Assembly: GCA_003550325.1 (NCBI GenBank)
Contig: QKWP01000218.1
Location: 217,719 to 281,718 of the forward strand
DNA length: 64,000 nucleotides
Origin: Gigaspora rosea
Lineage: Eukaryota; Glomeromycota; Glomeromycetes; Diversisporales; Gigasporaceae
Direction: 5' to 3'
Shown here: piece after piece, positions 35,462 to 47,865 of the stretch
Layout of the letters: each line of letters starts with the position of its first letter
How positions within the stretch are numbered: position 1 is the first letter of the stretch
The notes under the pieces: model-generated
Databases searched by the model: none
What the model was told of the DNA's origin: nothing
What the model saw: only the letters and a program-made list of their open reading frames with translations
Made by a program: the position numbers and the translations under genes

Positions 35462-36830
35462 CCTGAATAAATTTGTAATACAAACATAACTTTTAGAAGG
35501 CAAAAGCACATGCAGTACTAAGTAATACAAGATTATAGGTTCATAATTCTGGTACCTACAAGAAGAAGAAACTATTAGCAAAAAAATGAAAAAAAGAAAC
35601 CAAAAACAAGAAAAGTATACTTATCGTTCATACAGTACCAGTTCTATCTGGCTCTATTCTTAATTCCGGTAACTTGCAAAAAAAAAAAAAAAAACTATTA
35701 GAAGGAGAATGAAAAAAAACTAAGAACAATCAATTTTTTTTTTATTTACTATAGTATAAAGCACTTTTATACCGTTTTACTACTTTAAACAATGGTAGTC
35801 CAAATTAAAAAAAAATTTAGATAAAATTCACAAAGCAATCTTGCTTTTTTTAATTTGTTCGTCAATAAGTGAAATTCATTCATGTCAAATTTAATCCTAT
35901 ACAAATTATTCTAAGCTAACTCATCTAATTCGCACTGTTTTTTGATTTGAATATATTAATCTTGTAAGAAAATTTTATTAAGAAGACCAAGGTCGTCCAA
36001 ATGCAGCAAAGCAAAATTGATCAATTTTTCATAGGGAAAATTAAATATAAATTTTAAATAATTATAAATACTGTATAAAGGATTTTTTTTGTAAAAATCC
36101 TGCACTTATAGTATAGTAAATAATTATTTACTAAATTTAGATAAAACTTGTACATTGCTTATCTACTATCTGCTATCAGAGGTTTTTTTAATCTTTGAAG
36201 CTGGATCGGAAATACATTAATTACAATATTTTTGCATGAATACCTCGCATATAAGTGACTTCATATCTTGCATTTAAATAAAATTTTAAGAAATTGTATG
36301 AAGTTATTTCTATTATGCAAAATAATTAAAAGACGATTATTATTGACTAGTTGTTATATGCATACATTTATGAGGGTGTATACAATATGTTTTGTGCACT
36401 AGAAACTTGGTATGTGTGGAATAGAGAAAGTGCTTAAGTTTCGAGCTTGGGACCAGGCTTTGGTGTGCATATAGGGAGGGTGTGCACTTAGGGGACATGC
36501 ACTTAGGGGTCTACTGTATATAGATTTTATAAATATATACTAGGCTAATACGTAGCATTATATGTCCGGAACTCATCATATGATGTTCATCATATTATAC
36601 AAACGTGTTAATATGCATATATTGGTAACATTAAAAGCACAAATATAGACACGCGTGCGGACAGACAAAAAATTTCCAAATTCCATTTCTGATAAGATTT
36701 ACATCATATATATGCAAGTAAATCAAAAAAGTAAAATTTGTCAAGATTTTTACAATTGAAGCACATCAGGAAGGTAATTTTTGTATTACTTCGCATAGAA
36801 ACTTAGGGACCGTTGCTATGCTCCAGCCAA

Positions 36831-36936
36831 TAAAAATTTTTAGCTATTCAGTAATCTAATTTAAATAATTTGTTTTTATTTTGTAAAATTTAAAAAGTTT
36901 ATTTAAATTGGATTACTAGATGGTTAGAAATTTTAA
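36831..36936. repeat. Small hairpin
   Basis: 'agctattcagtaatctaatt' pairs with 'aattggattactagatggtt'; about 35 bp per arm. From 35462 to 36516 and 36540 to 37050 nothing else is recognised apart from the split dispersed repeat (36985-37065). Confidence 0.6.
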
Positions 36937-37876
36937 TTTTTAATTATAAAATCTGCATAGTTCTATAAGATTATTTTTAAGGCAAAGACTCTATATATTA
37001 AAGAAGAGAAAAGGCAGACCTCTGATAAAAACTAGTTAAATAATTAATAACAAGGCCCTAATTATATATTGTTTTGCTACAATTATTTGGTGGATTTATA
37101 GCAATATAAAAAATAAATATTGGTATATACAAGAGTAAATATTAGTTAACTAAAAGATATATTTTAAGGTAATTGCTATTTCTACTATGGTTACACAAGC
37201 ATTTCTATTTTTAGAAATTATGCACTTGTATTACACAAAGGCCTGGTGAATTGTTTTTGCAAAAATAATTTTTGGTTACACACTGCTAATGTTGTATAAC
37301 ATTACACAAGTCTAATTTTGGTAACCTAACCCTGGGTAGGCCGGTATTAAGCTTACTGTTGGTGGGCACTATTATGATAATGCCCCTGGCGGAGTTAGAC
37401 ATAATTAACAGTATTTAAAATATTAGTCAAAAAAATTTCACAGATCACTTGACTGATATTCATGGGACTTTTTGATATTAAATATCATGAAATTTTCTGA
37501 TATTAAATATAAACGATAAACATATTGTAAATAGTAATCTGTTATCCTTTGCTTTGCAAAGGATAGTCTATGCTTTCGCTACTGCTATCGCCTCCGCTCA
37601 GCATTTTTTTATTAAAATCTTGCAAAAAGGGACCTTTAGCAGCTTCACTCTAACCCTAATTTCAACAAATGACTTAATTTAATTGAAGATTTTAAATTAT
37701 AACAATTTAATTTGTTCATTACTAAATTATTTTATTACTAAATCCAGAATGTATTGTGGTTACAACCTTTCCAAGTATTTGAAAATCATTCACAATCATT
37801 TACCATTTTTTGCAAAGCATTAAAATTTTTGTCAATAGATTCAATCCATTGTTCTGCATTTGGCGTTTGAGTGTTT

Positions 37877-40050
37877 TTATGAAAATATTTTTAATACAAT
37901 CCAATAATAAATAAAGTTCATTTTTTTTATATTGTACATTTTTATTTTCAATAATAATATCCTGAGGAAATGTATCTTCTTAAAGTAATATATCATCTTG
38001 GAGTAATATATTATTCTGGGATAGTATATTGTCTTGGGATAGTATATCGTCCTGGGGTAGTATATTGTCTTGAGGTAGTATTTCGTCCTGAGTAGTAATT
38101 GAAGCTTCAATTGTTGGTTTATTTAAGAGTACATGAAAAAGATTTTCTGGCAAGTCTTTAAAAGGATTCTTTTCTTCGATAAAATACAAAAAGGGATAAA
38201 ATTCCTGACGATGAACCTAAAAAATATTTAACTTAGTAATTGACATTAAATACAAATATAGTAAATTAAAGTAAATTAAAGTAAATATACTTTCTTAAAG
38301 AACCCAATTGGAATCAGATTTATTTTTTGAACTAAATGTTTGCAGATAAAAAATCTGCTAAACAAAAAACTAAGGCTGAGCAAATCCATTTGTTTGTGTT
38401 AGTAATTTGTTGTAGGTTTGGTTGAATTATTTTTTTGTAAGTTGGTACCATTCTGTTTTAAGATCAGAATGCCAACGTGTTATAATTCTACTATCTCATA
38501 ATTGTTGAAGCCGATCAACTAACTCAGGTATAATCGTATTACTATAATATATGCTAATAAGTCCAAACGAGCACAATTATATTCAGCAAGGTAATTATGC
38601 TTGATGATTTTCTAATGACTTTCAACTATTATAGAGGATCACAGAATATTGATATGTATTGTTGCTGAACGAGCCCATAATTTTCATCGTTCTGGTTGAT
38701 ACCACTCATTCCATAGATAAGCCCAAATGTGAGCCAAATCATTGTCTTTACAATAATTATGCTGTTCCTTGATACAATTTATCCAGATTTCTTGTAAATT
38801 GGATGATTTTGAACAATTTTCAGTGGGAATTAATGGGTGTACAAAAAAGTGAATTTGAACTAGCTGAATTATATTTTCACAATGATTTTTTCAACAAAAT
38901 ACTTGATATTTATCCATATTTTTGGTTAATTTATTATTTAAAAAGAGCTCATTAAATGCATTTTGATTTTTCAATAATGGTTGCATGTTGGATCAATTTC
39001 TGAACAAATTGCATGTGCTTCATGTACATTGTATATTGTATATGTAATTCCGGAACTAGAAAGTTTTTTTTTAATAGCCCTGAGAGCATACCAATAACAT
39101 AGCTGTACTCGTGCATTAGTCTAAGCTTTTTGCGCTGATGTGATTTGAGCAAAATCCTTATTGGTCAAAAAAGTTTAAACATAATAAATGGCTTGTTCTT
39201 TAATTGAATAAAACCAATTTAACAGAATTTTTGAACGCTTGTCATCTTGATTAGGTTTTAACAATAGATAGGTTAAAGAAAATCCTGTTCCGTCTATAAT
39301 TACAAGAATTATATAAAGTTTATACTTTAGTCGATTGGTATTGTATGTAGCATCAACGGCAATTACAGTAATTTGTTCTTTTGGAAATATGTCGAACAAA
39401 GGTGTGGTAAATGATATTATTGTAGTTTGTCGAATAAATAGCTTAAATATAGTTTGTTTTGAAAGATATTGGAGTTGATTCTATTTGATTCTCGGCTATT
39501 TTGTATTCATCAAGTCCCAATTCTCTATACCAGTAGTAAATTTGCTGCAACGTAATATTAATGTATCTATTGAGACCTAAAGTTTTATGTTATGATAAAT
39601 CTGAAGAATAGTGTGAAGTTTTTTTGTTAAATGTATTCTTTAATTTCAGAAGAAACTGCAGTTGATCGAGGTCGTGGATGTAGTAAGTGATGAAAACGAA
39701 TATAAGCTAACTCATGGGATCATTTTATTATGATAAGGATCGAACCTTCACAATTATATCTAGGTAATCAAAACTCAGTATTTCATCATTTAGCTATATT
39801 ATCAACTAGATTGTTTTTTGTTTTTCTTTTAACCTTACAGTTGCAATAAAATAAAAATGAATAACCATTGTTCAACTTATCACATGAATGATAAACATAT
39901 GCGAATCCATCAGCTTTTGAAATAAGTCTTATTATTTGATAAGTAATAAGCTTATTACTTTCGTTCTCGTTAATAGTTTCAACCTGGTCAATAAAAGTAT
40001 AAAGAAAAACAGCAAAGTCTATATCTAACACTTGTGAACACGGCTCAACT
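37877..40050 (-). pseudogene. MULE transposase, inactivated
   Basis: It is read on the minus strand in fragments. The N-terminal part at 39786-40031 includes LITYQIIRLISKADGF. The catalytic core at 39175-39399 has VDATYNTNRLKYKLY and IDGTGFSLTYLLL, the MULE signature around the first catalytic Asp. At about 39180-38960 comes FLTNKDFAQITSAQK, where relatives have FLTDKD, so the second catalytic Asp appears to be Asn. A TAG follows where Trp is expected, and CYWY replaces CYWH. At the C-terminal end is a run of six-residue repeats of the type QDxILP (37980-38110). Several frameshifts separate the pieces. It is non-functional but clearly the former transposase of 37168-41077. Confidence 0.85.
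37981..38095. repeat. 18-bp minisatellite inside the transposase remnant
   Basis: Six units of the form 'gatagtatattgtcttgg' encode the QDxIL(P/S) repeat on the minus strand. Unit length is a multiple of three, so it expanded while the frame was still read or at no cost to it. Confidence 0.85.
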
Positions 40051-41639
40051 TTTCAAAATCATTATAAGAATCAAAAAAATCTAATAAGAAATCACCAAGT
40101 TGATTACAAGTATATGCTGAACTTTGATATTGCTTGATTTTTCTTTTTTATTTTCCTTTTCTTTAATCAGGTTCTTATTTCCAACTGAGGTTCAGTACTT
40201 GTTACATGATGTGACTATCTTGTTATTTTTACCGATAAAGTTTTCTTTGTTACCAAAGCCTGCAATGAGTGCATTTTGTCTTTTTATGATCAGTATTATC
40301 CATATTTGGGCAGGCAATAATTAAAAAGACATAAGCAAGAAAAAGAAGACACAAATATATAAAGAAAAGGATATTAGAGTGAAAGAGTGACAAGTGAGGA
40401 AAAAAAGAATAAAAGAGTGAAAACAAAGGACACAAATGCAAAAAGAAAGGACACAAGAAAGAAAAAAGAAAGAATGCAAGTGATTAAAAAAATAAAACAT
40501 TATATTTGTATTATTCTTTATTGATTGATTTAGTGATTAGACAATTTACTGTATTAATAATTATTGTACGAGAAAATAAGTATGCTCGATAAATATTAAT
40601 TACATTTTATAATTACGTGATCTGTGAAATTTTTTTAACTAGTATTGCTAGTTTTGTAGACATAATTCCGGCCCACCCTAACCCCAAATCTAGCCAATTA
40701 CAGTATATATCCTAGATGCATATGTTGAGTAACTAGTATATATACTGTGATTGGATGTTGCTTCGAACAATTAGTTTTTAGAGTTCTAGGTTTAGGGTTA
40801 GAGTAGGCTGGAATTATGCCTAAACCCGCCGAGGCATTATCATTATAGTGCCCACTAGCATTAAGCTTAATGCTGGCCGACCCAGGGTTAGATTACCAAA
40901 ATAAGACTTGTGTAATATTACACAATATTAGTAGTGTGTAACCAAGATTATTTTTGCAAAACAATGCATTGAGCTTTTGTGTAACATAAGTGCATATATT
41001 ATTTTGAATTCTAAAAATAGAAAATCTTGTGTAACCATAATGGAAATATCAAAATACCATGGTAGAAATAGCAATTCTCTATTTTAATATCCCAATATAA
41101 ATCTTTTATATTATAATTATATGTTTGTTTTGCTACAAGTATTTGGCAGATTTATGGCAATAAAAGATAATTTTAGTATATACAAAGAAATATCAGTTAA
41201 CTTTAGAGTATATTTTAATATCCCAATATCGATTTGTTTTTTACTAGATGATATTAAAGATAAAAATTAGTATAATTAAAATAAATTTTATTTTTCCTTC
41301 TGTATATAATTAAAAGATAACATATTTTGATTTTTATTATTTAATACAAATATTATATATATGAAATTAATAGCTAAATAAATATATAATATAGAACAGG
41401 ACTAGACAGTACCTCATGCACTTTGTGCCTCTAATTTTATATCTTGAAATTTTATTAGGTTAACTCCTGTCGTACTTCTAACAAAAAATGTTCCTTTCAC
41501 GATTTTGTACTAATCTTAATTCTAACTCTAATTCTAAATCTAATTTCAGGCAAAATTAATTATTAGTACATTAGAAGTACAAAATGCACAGAGGCACTGT
41601 CTATATTTTTTCTATAATATAAATTAAATATTAAAATAA

Positions 41640-44430
41640 CTATTTTTTATTACTATGCCTAGAGCTTTTAGAAGCTTTTTGACTTGAGCCACTTCTACTA
41701 TAATATAGTTTAGGTCTAGCAGTATTAACAAAATTAAGATCAAAATTTTCTTTAGTTAATTCTAATTATTAGCATATAACAAATTAATTAAATATTAGAA
41801 ATATAAGTTTTTTGTTGAAATTATAATAGCAAGTTATATAAAATCAACAAATATATTACTTGGTTCATCATTACTAATAGCTTTACTTTTATCTTTGTTT
41901 ATTGTGATACCTTCAAAGATTATACAAATAAAACATTATAAAATTTAGTAAAAATCTTAAATAATTTGAATTGTAAATATTAAAAATTTATCAAAGGTAT
42001 AATATGCATTATTAAATATAATTGGTTATTGATATAGCAGCTTTAGCATTATATGAATAAAATATTACAAAAATTTTAGTAAAAATCTAAATAATTTGCA
42101 TTATAAAATTTACTGAAAGCAGTTATATTAATTATTAATATAATACTTAAAAATTTTATAAATAAAATTTGCAAAAATTTTACTAAAAATCTTAAATAAT
42201 TTGTACTATAATATTAAAAATTTTATCAGAGATATTATATGAATTGGATGCATTATTAGATGTTGTAGTAAAAGCATCACTAGATATTTTAGTAGATACT
42301 TTTACCAGGACCTGTATTAGGAGCACTTTTACTAGCTTTTGTATCAGGAGTACTTTTACCGGCTCTTGTATTGGGGACATAACCAGGATTTTTATTAGGG
42401 GTATAAGGGGTATGACAAGAACATAACTCCAAAATATACATAGATGGGTTAGGTTAATTGTAAAATTATCAAAAATAAAAAAATCTGCAAAAAATGCTTC
42501 AAAGATAAGCAAAAAAATTACTATAAATAGAAAAGATTTGTATAAAAAATACCAAAAATAAGCAAACTAATATCTGATCAGGACCCAAAATATATATAAA
42601 TGGGGTTGTCTAAAGTCATGTACCTATGTGCCATTTTCGTGTAAATCAACCAAATGGAATCATAAAATTTTGTTTATACAGATTAGCCTGAAGAAGCCAA
42701 AAAACAAAAAAAATGCAAGAACATAAAAACAGCATTCTAAACCTATCTTGGGCTATTAATAAAAAATGACAGAATGGTAATTTTACTTATATTGGTTCTA
42801 ACTCTAATCCTGACCCTAATGCTAAACAGATCTGGTATGAACTTTAACTAAAATTTCAAAAAATCACGTGTGTACATGGCTTTTTTTAGCTATTTCTATA
42901 AATAGGGTATAAAAAATACTGAAAATAAGCAAACAAATATCTGATCTATCTATGTATATTTCGGGGTCCTACCTGATCTATCTATATTTATTTTAGGATT
43001 CTACCAAAGCTTGTATCAAAAGCTTGACTAATGCTTGTATTAAGAGCAAAACCAGAAGAAAAATATTAGCACCAAAAGAACCAACACCAGTACCAAAATC
43101 AATAGCACTATAAGAACTATCAAGAGGATTATAGTAGCATAAAATACTCTAGCTAGAGGCCCTAGTTGGTATTGTAGAGTTTTCAGTAACTTTATTATAT
43201 TCCCACTAATTTCTTTTTGGCTTATTATAATTTTGTACTATAATTTTACATATTAACAAAATTTGTCTCAACTAAAAATTATATAAAGTATACATATTAG
43301 TACTGATATCTATATTATTATTGATATTTTTACATTAGTATAGATAGCTATATTAGTATAGATTATAGTTACTTTTTTTATCTTCATTCCTTTTATACAA
43401 TCTTTATCACATAATTGTACTAGTCATCTTTGAGATGATGCTGAATTCCTAGTTTAATTTTTTCTTTATCCAGTTCAGCATTAGTTTTGGACAACTTGTT
43501 ACTATAGCAACCACTTTTATCAATTATATTTTTAATATTATTTACAGTCTATTATTTTGAAATATTAGTGGAAAGGAGTTGTTTTAAGTGCCCACTATTG
43601 GTTTGCTACAAGTAAGCAAACCCCTTTTTCTTTCTGTTTTTTTCTAAAAATATATTTAAGATTATACCAATAGACATATAATAAATATATAATAGATAAG
43701 AGCAAGGTCTCACTATTAAAAATTAAAAAAAAATATATATATATATAATAGCAAAAAAAAATTCTTATAGCAAACATCCTTTGATTTGTAAATTTTTTTG
43801 GATGTTTACTGCACCAGATAACTCTCCCTTTGTGCTAGTAGTGCTCCTTAATTATTTTTAGAATCTTGCTATTATTTACATTATATTTTCTAACATCTCT
43901 TTTAATTATTTAAAAGAAGTTTAAATGAACTTAGCATTAAAGTTCTTTTATAATTTAGCCAGGTCCAGTTGCCTGGATTCTTCTAGCCTCTCAATTAAAA
44001 TTAGAATATTGTTCTGTATAATAAATTTAAATAATCAATAAATCAATAAATATAAAACTACTAATATCTATACAAAATGGTAAAAATTAAATATATAAAA
44101 ACACCCAATATAAATATAAGCCAGTGAGAAATAAAAGTAATCCAATTTTTGTTATTAACTAAGTATTACAGATAATTATGATTACATACTCTTAATAACT
44201 TTTTTGTCATTGGTAAAAGTTCTCAGTACCTTTTTTAGAGGTTTTACTGCCTCTTTGTTTGTTAGAATTACTGCTGCTGCTGTGTTTGTTGTTATGGCTG
44301 CTGCTGTGCTTGTTGTTGCTACTGTGTTTGTTGTTGCTACTGCTGTTGTTATTGCTGCTGTTATTTCTGCTATTATTGCTGCTATTATTGCTGCTATTGC
44401 TACTGTTGCTGCTGGCTGCTATTGCTATTG
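41640..44430 (-). pseudogene. Frameshifted Ser/Asn/Gly-rich protein gene
   Basis: Pieces on the minus strand read as one low-complexity protein. At 44200-44430 there is a Ser/Asn run with NNKHSSNNKH and RGSKTSKKG. At about 43060-43145 is YYNPLDSSYSAIDFGTGVGS, which after a one-base shift continues as GFALNTSISQAFDTSFGRIL. At 42330-42425 are repeats of the type GKSxPxTxA, and after a shift STKISSDAFTTTSNNAS. At 41640-41753 is a C-terminal exon with NTARPKLYYSRSGSSQKASK ending in TAG, preceded by a plausible acceptor. The intervening DNA at 41930-42240 repeats a unit with 'aaaaattttagtaaaaatc' about four times. Family and function are unknown; at least two frameshifts argue for a pseudogene. 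Confidence 0.45.
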
Positions 44431-44470
44431 GTTACTGAACATGCCCTTTTTTTGTAAGATTTTTTTATAA

Positions 44471-45753
44471 AATTATTTATTTATTGCCCAGGTTTTTAAT
44501 TTTATTTCTTAATGCTTTTATTTTATCAACTGCCAAAAAAAAAAAAAAAAAAGTAAAAAGATATTAATTTATTTAGCAAAAAAAAAGCAAATACCATACA
44601 AAAAAAAAATCCTCTGTAGAGTCACATTTAATATGCATTTATATTACAAATTTATATCTAATATATAATCAAACATGATTCTCGTGATTCACTAATGCAA
44701 CTTTAAAGGAATAATTTTGAAATTTAAATTCTGCTGATCAAGTCGCTTTTTCAAGTATATACCAGTTTTTTTTATGCTTATTATTAATACTTACTGCGTA
44801 ACAATTGGATGTAATGTTAAAATAATAAGTAATAGTAAATATAAATTGGCCCATCACTAATCTGCAAAAATTTAGAATCTCGAACCATCAACACGAAAAA
44901 CACAAGGTAATAGCTTTTTGCAATGCATAATAAATATATCGGTCTATCTGAGAAATTTTTCGAATTTTTGCATCTTTTCACAACTTTTGAAAGACAGCTG
45001 TAATAACGATAGTAGTTTTGTAAATTTTATATATGGCATAATTGGTAAGTTTAATAGTAAAGATTAATTGTTGCTTTTTCCTAGCGATTTTATGACATTA
45101 CAATCTTCCTAGTTGTTCCTAAAAAAATGTTACTCAAACATTTCCAAATAAAGATGGTCAAGTTGGGTTATTATTTTTAAATAATTCCTTTAATTTTTTA
45201 CGCAATAAGTAAAAATCAGTAATGAAAATTTAATCCGATTAACGGATTAGAATTTAAAAATTTACTTCCCAGGTTACATTTGAAAATAGTAATAAGTAAT
45301 AATCGGGAATAATATGTAAGTGTAATAAGTATTACTATATTATTATCTTGCCAGTCTCTACAATAGATCCCTATATTAAAATTAAGAGCAATCCTTGCAA
45401 AGTAATATGCGTGATTTAATAATTGTCAGATCATCATTGCTCATTTTTATTCTTCAAATGATAAAAAACTACATTATACAGTCAAAGCTCGAGATACAAG
45501 ACGATATTTTAAATAAGAAAATTTTTTTGTGGCACAAATATATTTTGGACATAAAAATTTATTTTCTGATATCTGAATAATTTCATATAACAATCAACCC
45601 ATGACTTAAGGATTGGGACCCGGGTAAAAATTATTATTATATAGCTACCCGAGATTTGACGAACTCAATCACTACGTGGACTTCATTATATCGAACTTTA
45701 TAATTTCATTTTTGCCCAGAAATGAGAAAAACGCTTATTTTGAGAAGGCGTTA
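44471..45753. other. AT-rich intergenic DNA
   Basis: No gene, RNA or clear repeat recognised. Poly-A tracts at 44535-44552 and 44598-44610 only. Confidence 0.5.
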
Positions 45754-46079
45754 GGAGCTATCCCACAAAAAATCAAAAAAATTCCGTTCATGTGACTTTT
45801 ATGGCACAAACCAATCATATTTTGAGATCAGATGTAACGTGAAAATCAAAACAATCAAAACAATCGAATACATAGTTATGACATTTAATAGAGCGTCACT
45901 AATACCAAAATTTGCTTTTATTAATGCGCAGAAAACGATTTAATAGACAAAATTCGGAGTTATTAGCGATTTTTTATGAAAAAGTATAAAATGTGATTTT
46001 ACGTTACACCTGATCCTGAAATTCGATTGATTTGCGCCACGATAAAGTCACGTAACCGGAAAATTTTTGTGGGATAACT
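45754..46079. mobile_element. Inverted-repeat element with about 95-bp TIRs
   Basis: The left arm has 'gctatcccacaaaaaatc', 'catgtgacttttatgg', 'caaaccaatca' and 'gatcagatgtaacgt'. The right arm is its diverged reverse complement, with 'cgttacacctgatcc' and 'tttttgtgggataac'. No frame. The phrase 'ttacacctgatc' also appears at 17825 and 56889, so relatives probably exist there. Confidence 0.75.
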
Positions 46080-46866
46080 TCAGGGATAACTAGACTGAGG
46101 GTCGTCCATCATGTGACATAGAGCCAATAAATCGTTTATTTTGATTGACACAGACAGAGAAAAAAGTGTAAAAAAAAAAAAAACAAGAAACGACAGTCTA
46201 AACCTATTTCGATGCATTAATAAAAAGCAATTTTACAACCCAAATAACTTTTTCCCTAGATTTTAATTAAAAAAATCAAAGGACACGGCTTTAGACATCT
46301 TATTTTGGCGGGTGATCTGTTGATCTGTCAGCTATGTATGATGTATACTTATACACACATACGTATCATTTTTTAACTTCGCATTCAATGTTTTTAAAAA
46401 GTCCAAATTCAAAAAAGGATATTGCTGATTCTGTTATTCTGTAATACTGTAAAGTAAGAATTGCAGGCAAATTACAGCTTTCATTAATTGATCGTTAATT
46501 CTAAACCCATATGTAAGATAGAAATTGAATTCTCTTATTATTAAAGTTTGATTGAAATGTTATTACAACTTATACCATTTAGAACCGATAAAATTTTTGA
46601 TTTTGATGAGTCAACCTAAAAACAAACATATGAAACAAACCAAAAGTGCGATATAGCCAATTTAGGACAGCAGAGGGGACGAGTTAACCGATTATATAGA
46701 GGCCAAGCATATTCTTTAGTGGAACCGCCTTTAGTGCTCTAACAAAAAGTTTCCGATGGGCAATTTTATTATATTAATACTCCCGTCCAACAAATGACTC
46801 TGATCCTACCTTAAACCTAACATAAACGAACTTCAAAAATTTTTGCTGCGCCAAAAAATAACACGA

Positions 46867-47865
46867 CCAGGGCGGCCATCGATTTTACGGGTCATGAGGG
46901 TGCGCGCCGCCAATACACAATAAGCCAATATGCAATGCAGGGTTAAAATTTTCGTAGCGATAGCACTATAGATCTAATACTGATTCGTTTGCACAATTGT
47001 GCAGGTGACGCAAAACTTACGTTTTTGAGACTCCTGCACTTACTTTTTTGATACTCCTAGATGTACCCCAAAATTTATATACTTTTTTGATACTTCTCCA
47101 CGTGATGATTTAGCGATTTGACGTGACGTAACACAATCTCGAAAATTCAAAACAAAGCATTCGTTTTAGTCAAAAATTGCCAGTTATTCAAAAATCACAA
47201 GAAACCACCTTTATGAGAATTTTTTTAATAAATCTATTGCTAATGTAATAAGTACTAACCTTAAATAAACTAATTTCAATTATGCTAAAAGTTTTTTAAA
47301 AAGCGCGGATACTTAATGATATACTGTATTTAAAACATTTTTACGCGTATTATTCATTTTAAAAAAAATTTTTACCATATTCATTTTAAAAAAAAAACAT
47401 TATATGTAAAATAGATTTATTCTTTTTTTAAGAAAAACGCATATAAATGTCGGTTTAAAAATATTATAAAATCTTTGTTAAAACCTGCGCAACTAGGTCG
47501 AAACTAAAAAGCTTAAAAATAAAGATATAATAAAGCGTGCTAAACTTTTTAAATGCAGTAAATTTTATTCGCAATCAAGTTATTTATTAAACCTATGTGG
47601 GCTGTTCTTTATAGAAAAGTTATAATATTTTATATGATCATTTTTTAATAGGTTATTGTTATTAGGGTCAGGTTTGTAATTAGAGAGCAATTTTAAAAAA
47701 GCTTGCCGGTAATGGTGATCTGCATGTGATATTAGTATCAAAAAAGTATATAAATTTTGGGGTACATCTAGGAGTATCAAAAAAGTAAGTGCAGGAGTCT
47801 CAAAAACGTAAGTTTTGCGCAGGTGACACTACCCATACGACCCGTAAAATCGGTGGCCGCACTGG
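46867..47865. mobile_element. 1-kb element with compound terminal inverted repeats
   Basis: The outer ends are 'ccagggcggccatcgatttt' and, in reverse, 'ccagtgcggccaccgatttt'. A second, longer and almost perfect inverted block lies inside: 46996-47094 against 47742-47825. It has 'aaaacttacgtttttgagac', 'acttacttttttgatac' and 'gtaccccaaaattta'. The interior is AT-rich and non-coding. A relative of the inner block lies at 53960-54930. Confidence 0.8.

Larger units (their letters stand above)
33225..36516. mobile_element. Large Tigger/pogo-like element, partly in assembly gap
   Basis: The ends are 'cagtcagaccccctaagtgc' and, in reverse, 'cagtagacccctaagtgcat'. TA flanks lie at 33223-33224 and 36517-36518. 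'tgcacttag' motifs repeat near both ends. 914 bp of the 3.3 kb are N, so a transposase could be hidden. The visible interior has a minisatellite, a MITE and AT-rich DNA. Confidence 0.8.
37168..41077 (-). mobile_element. Mutator-like (MULE) element with about 250-bp TIRs
   Basis: The left repeat 37168-37409 and right repeat 40811-41077 are inverted copies, beginning 'aattgctatttctac' and including 'gcaaaaataat' and 'attaagctta'. The flanks TATATTTTAA (37158-37167) and TCTATTTTAA (41078-41087) match at 9 of 10 positions. The flanking sequence is one copy of a dispersed repeat that becomes continuous when the element is removed. Long TIRs, a 9-10 bp duplication and an internal MULE transposase make the class secure. 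Confidence 0.9.

Noticed and set aside
44204..44470. Plus-strand Ala/Val-rich 88-codon frame
   Set aside because: Antisense of a trinucleotide repeat that reads as a Ser/Asn run on the minus strand, in line with the neighbouring minus-strand pieces.
45395..45580. 61-codon plus-strand frame
   Set aside because: No coding character, no splice context and no recognisable motif.
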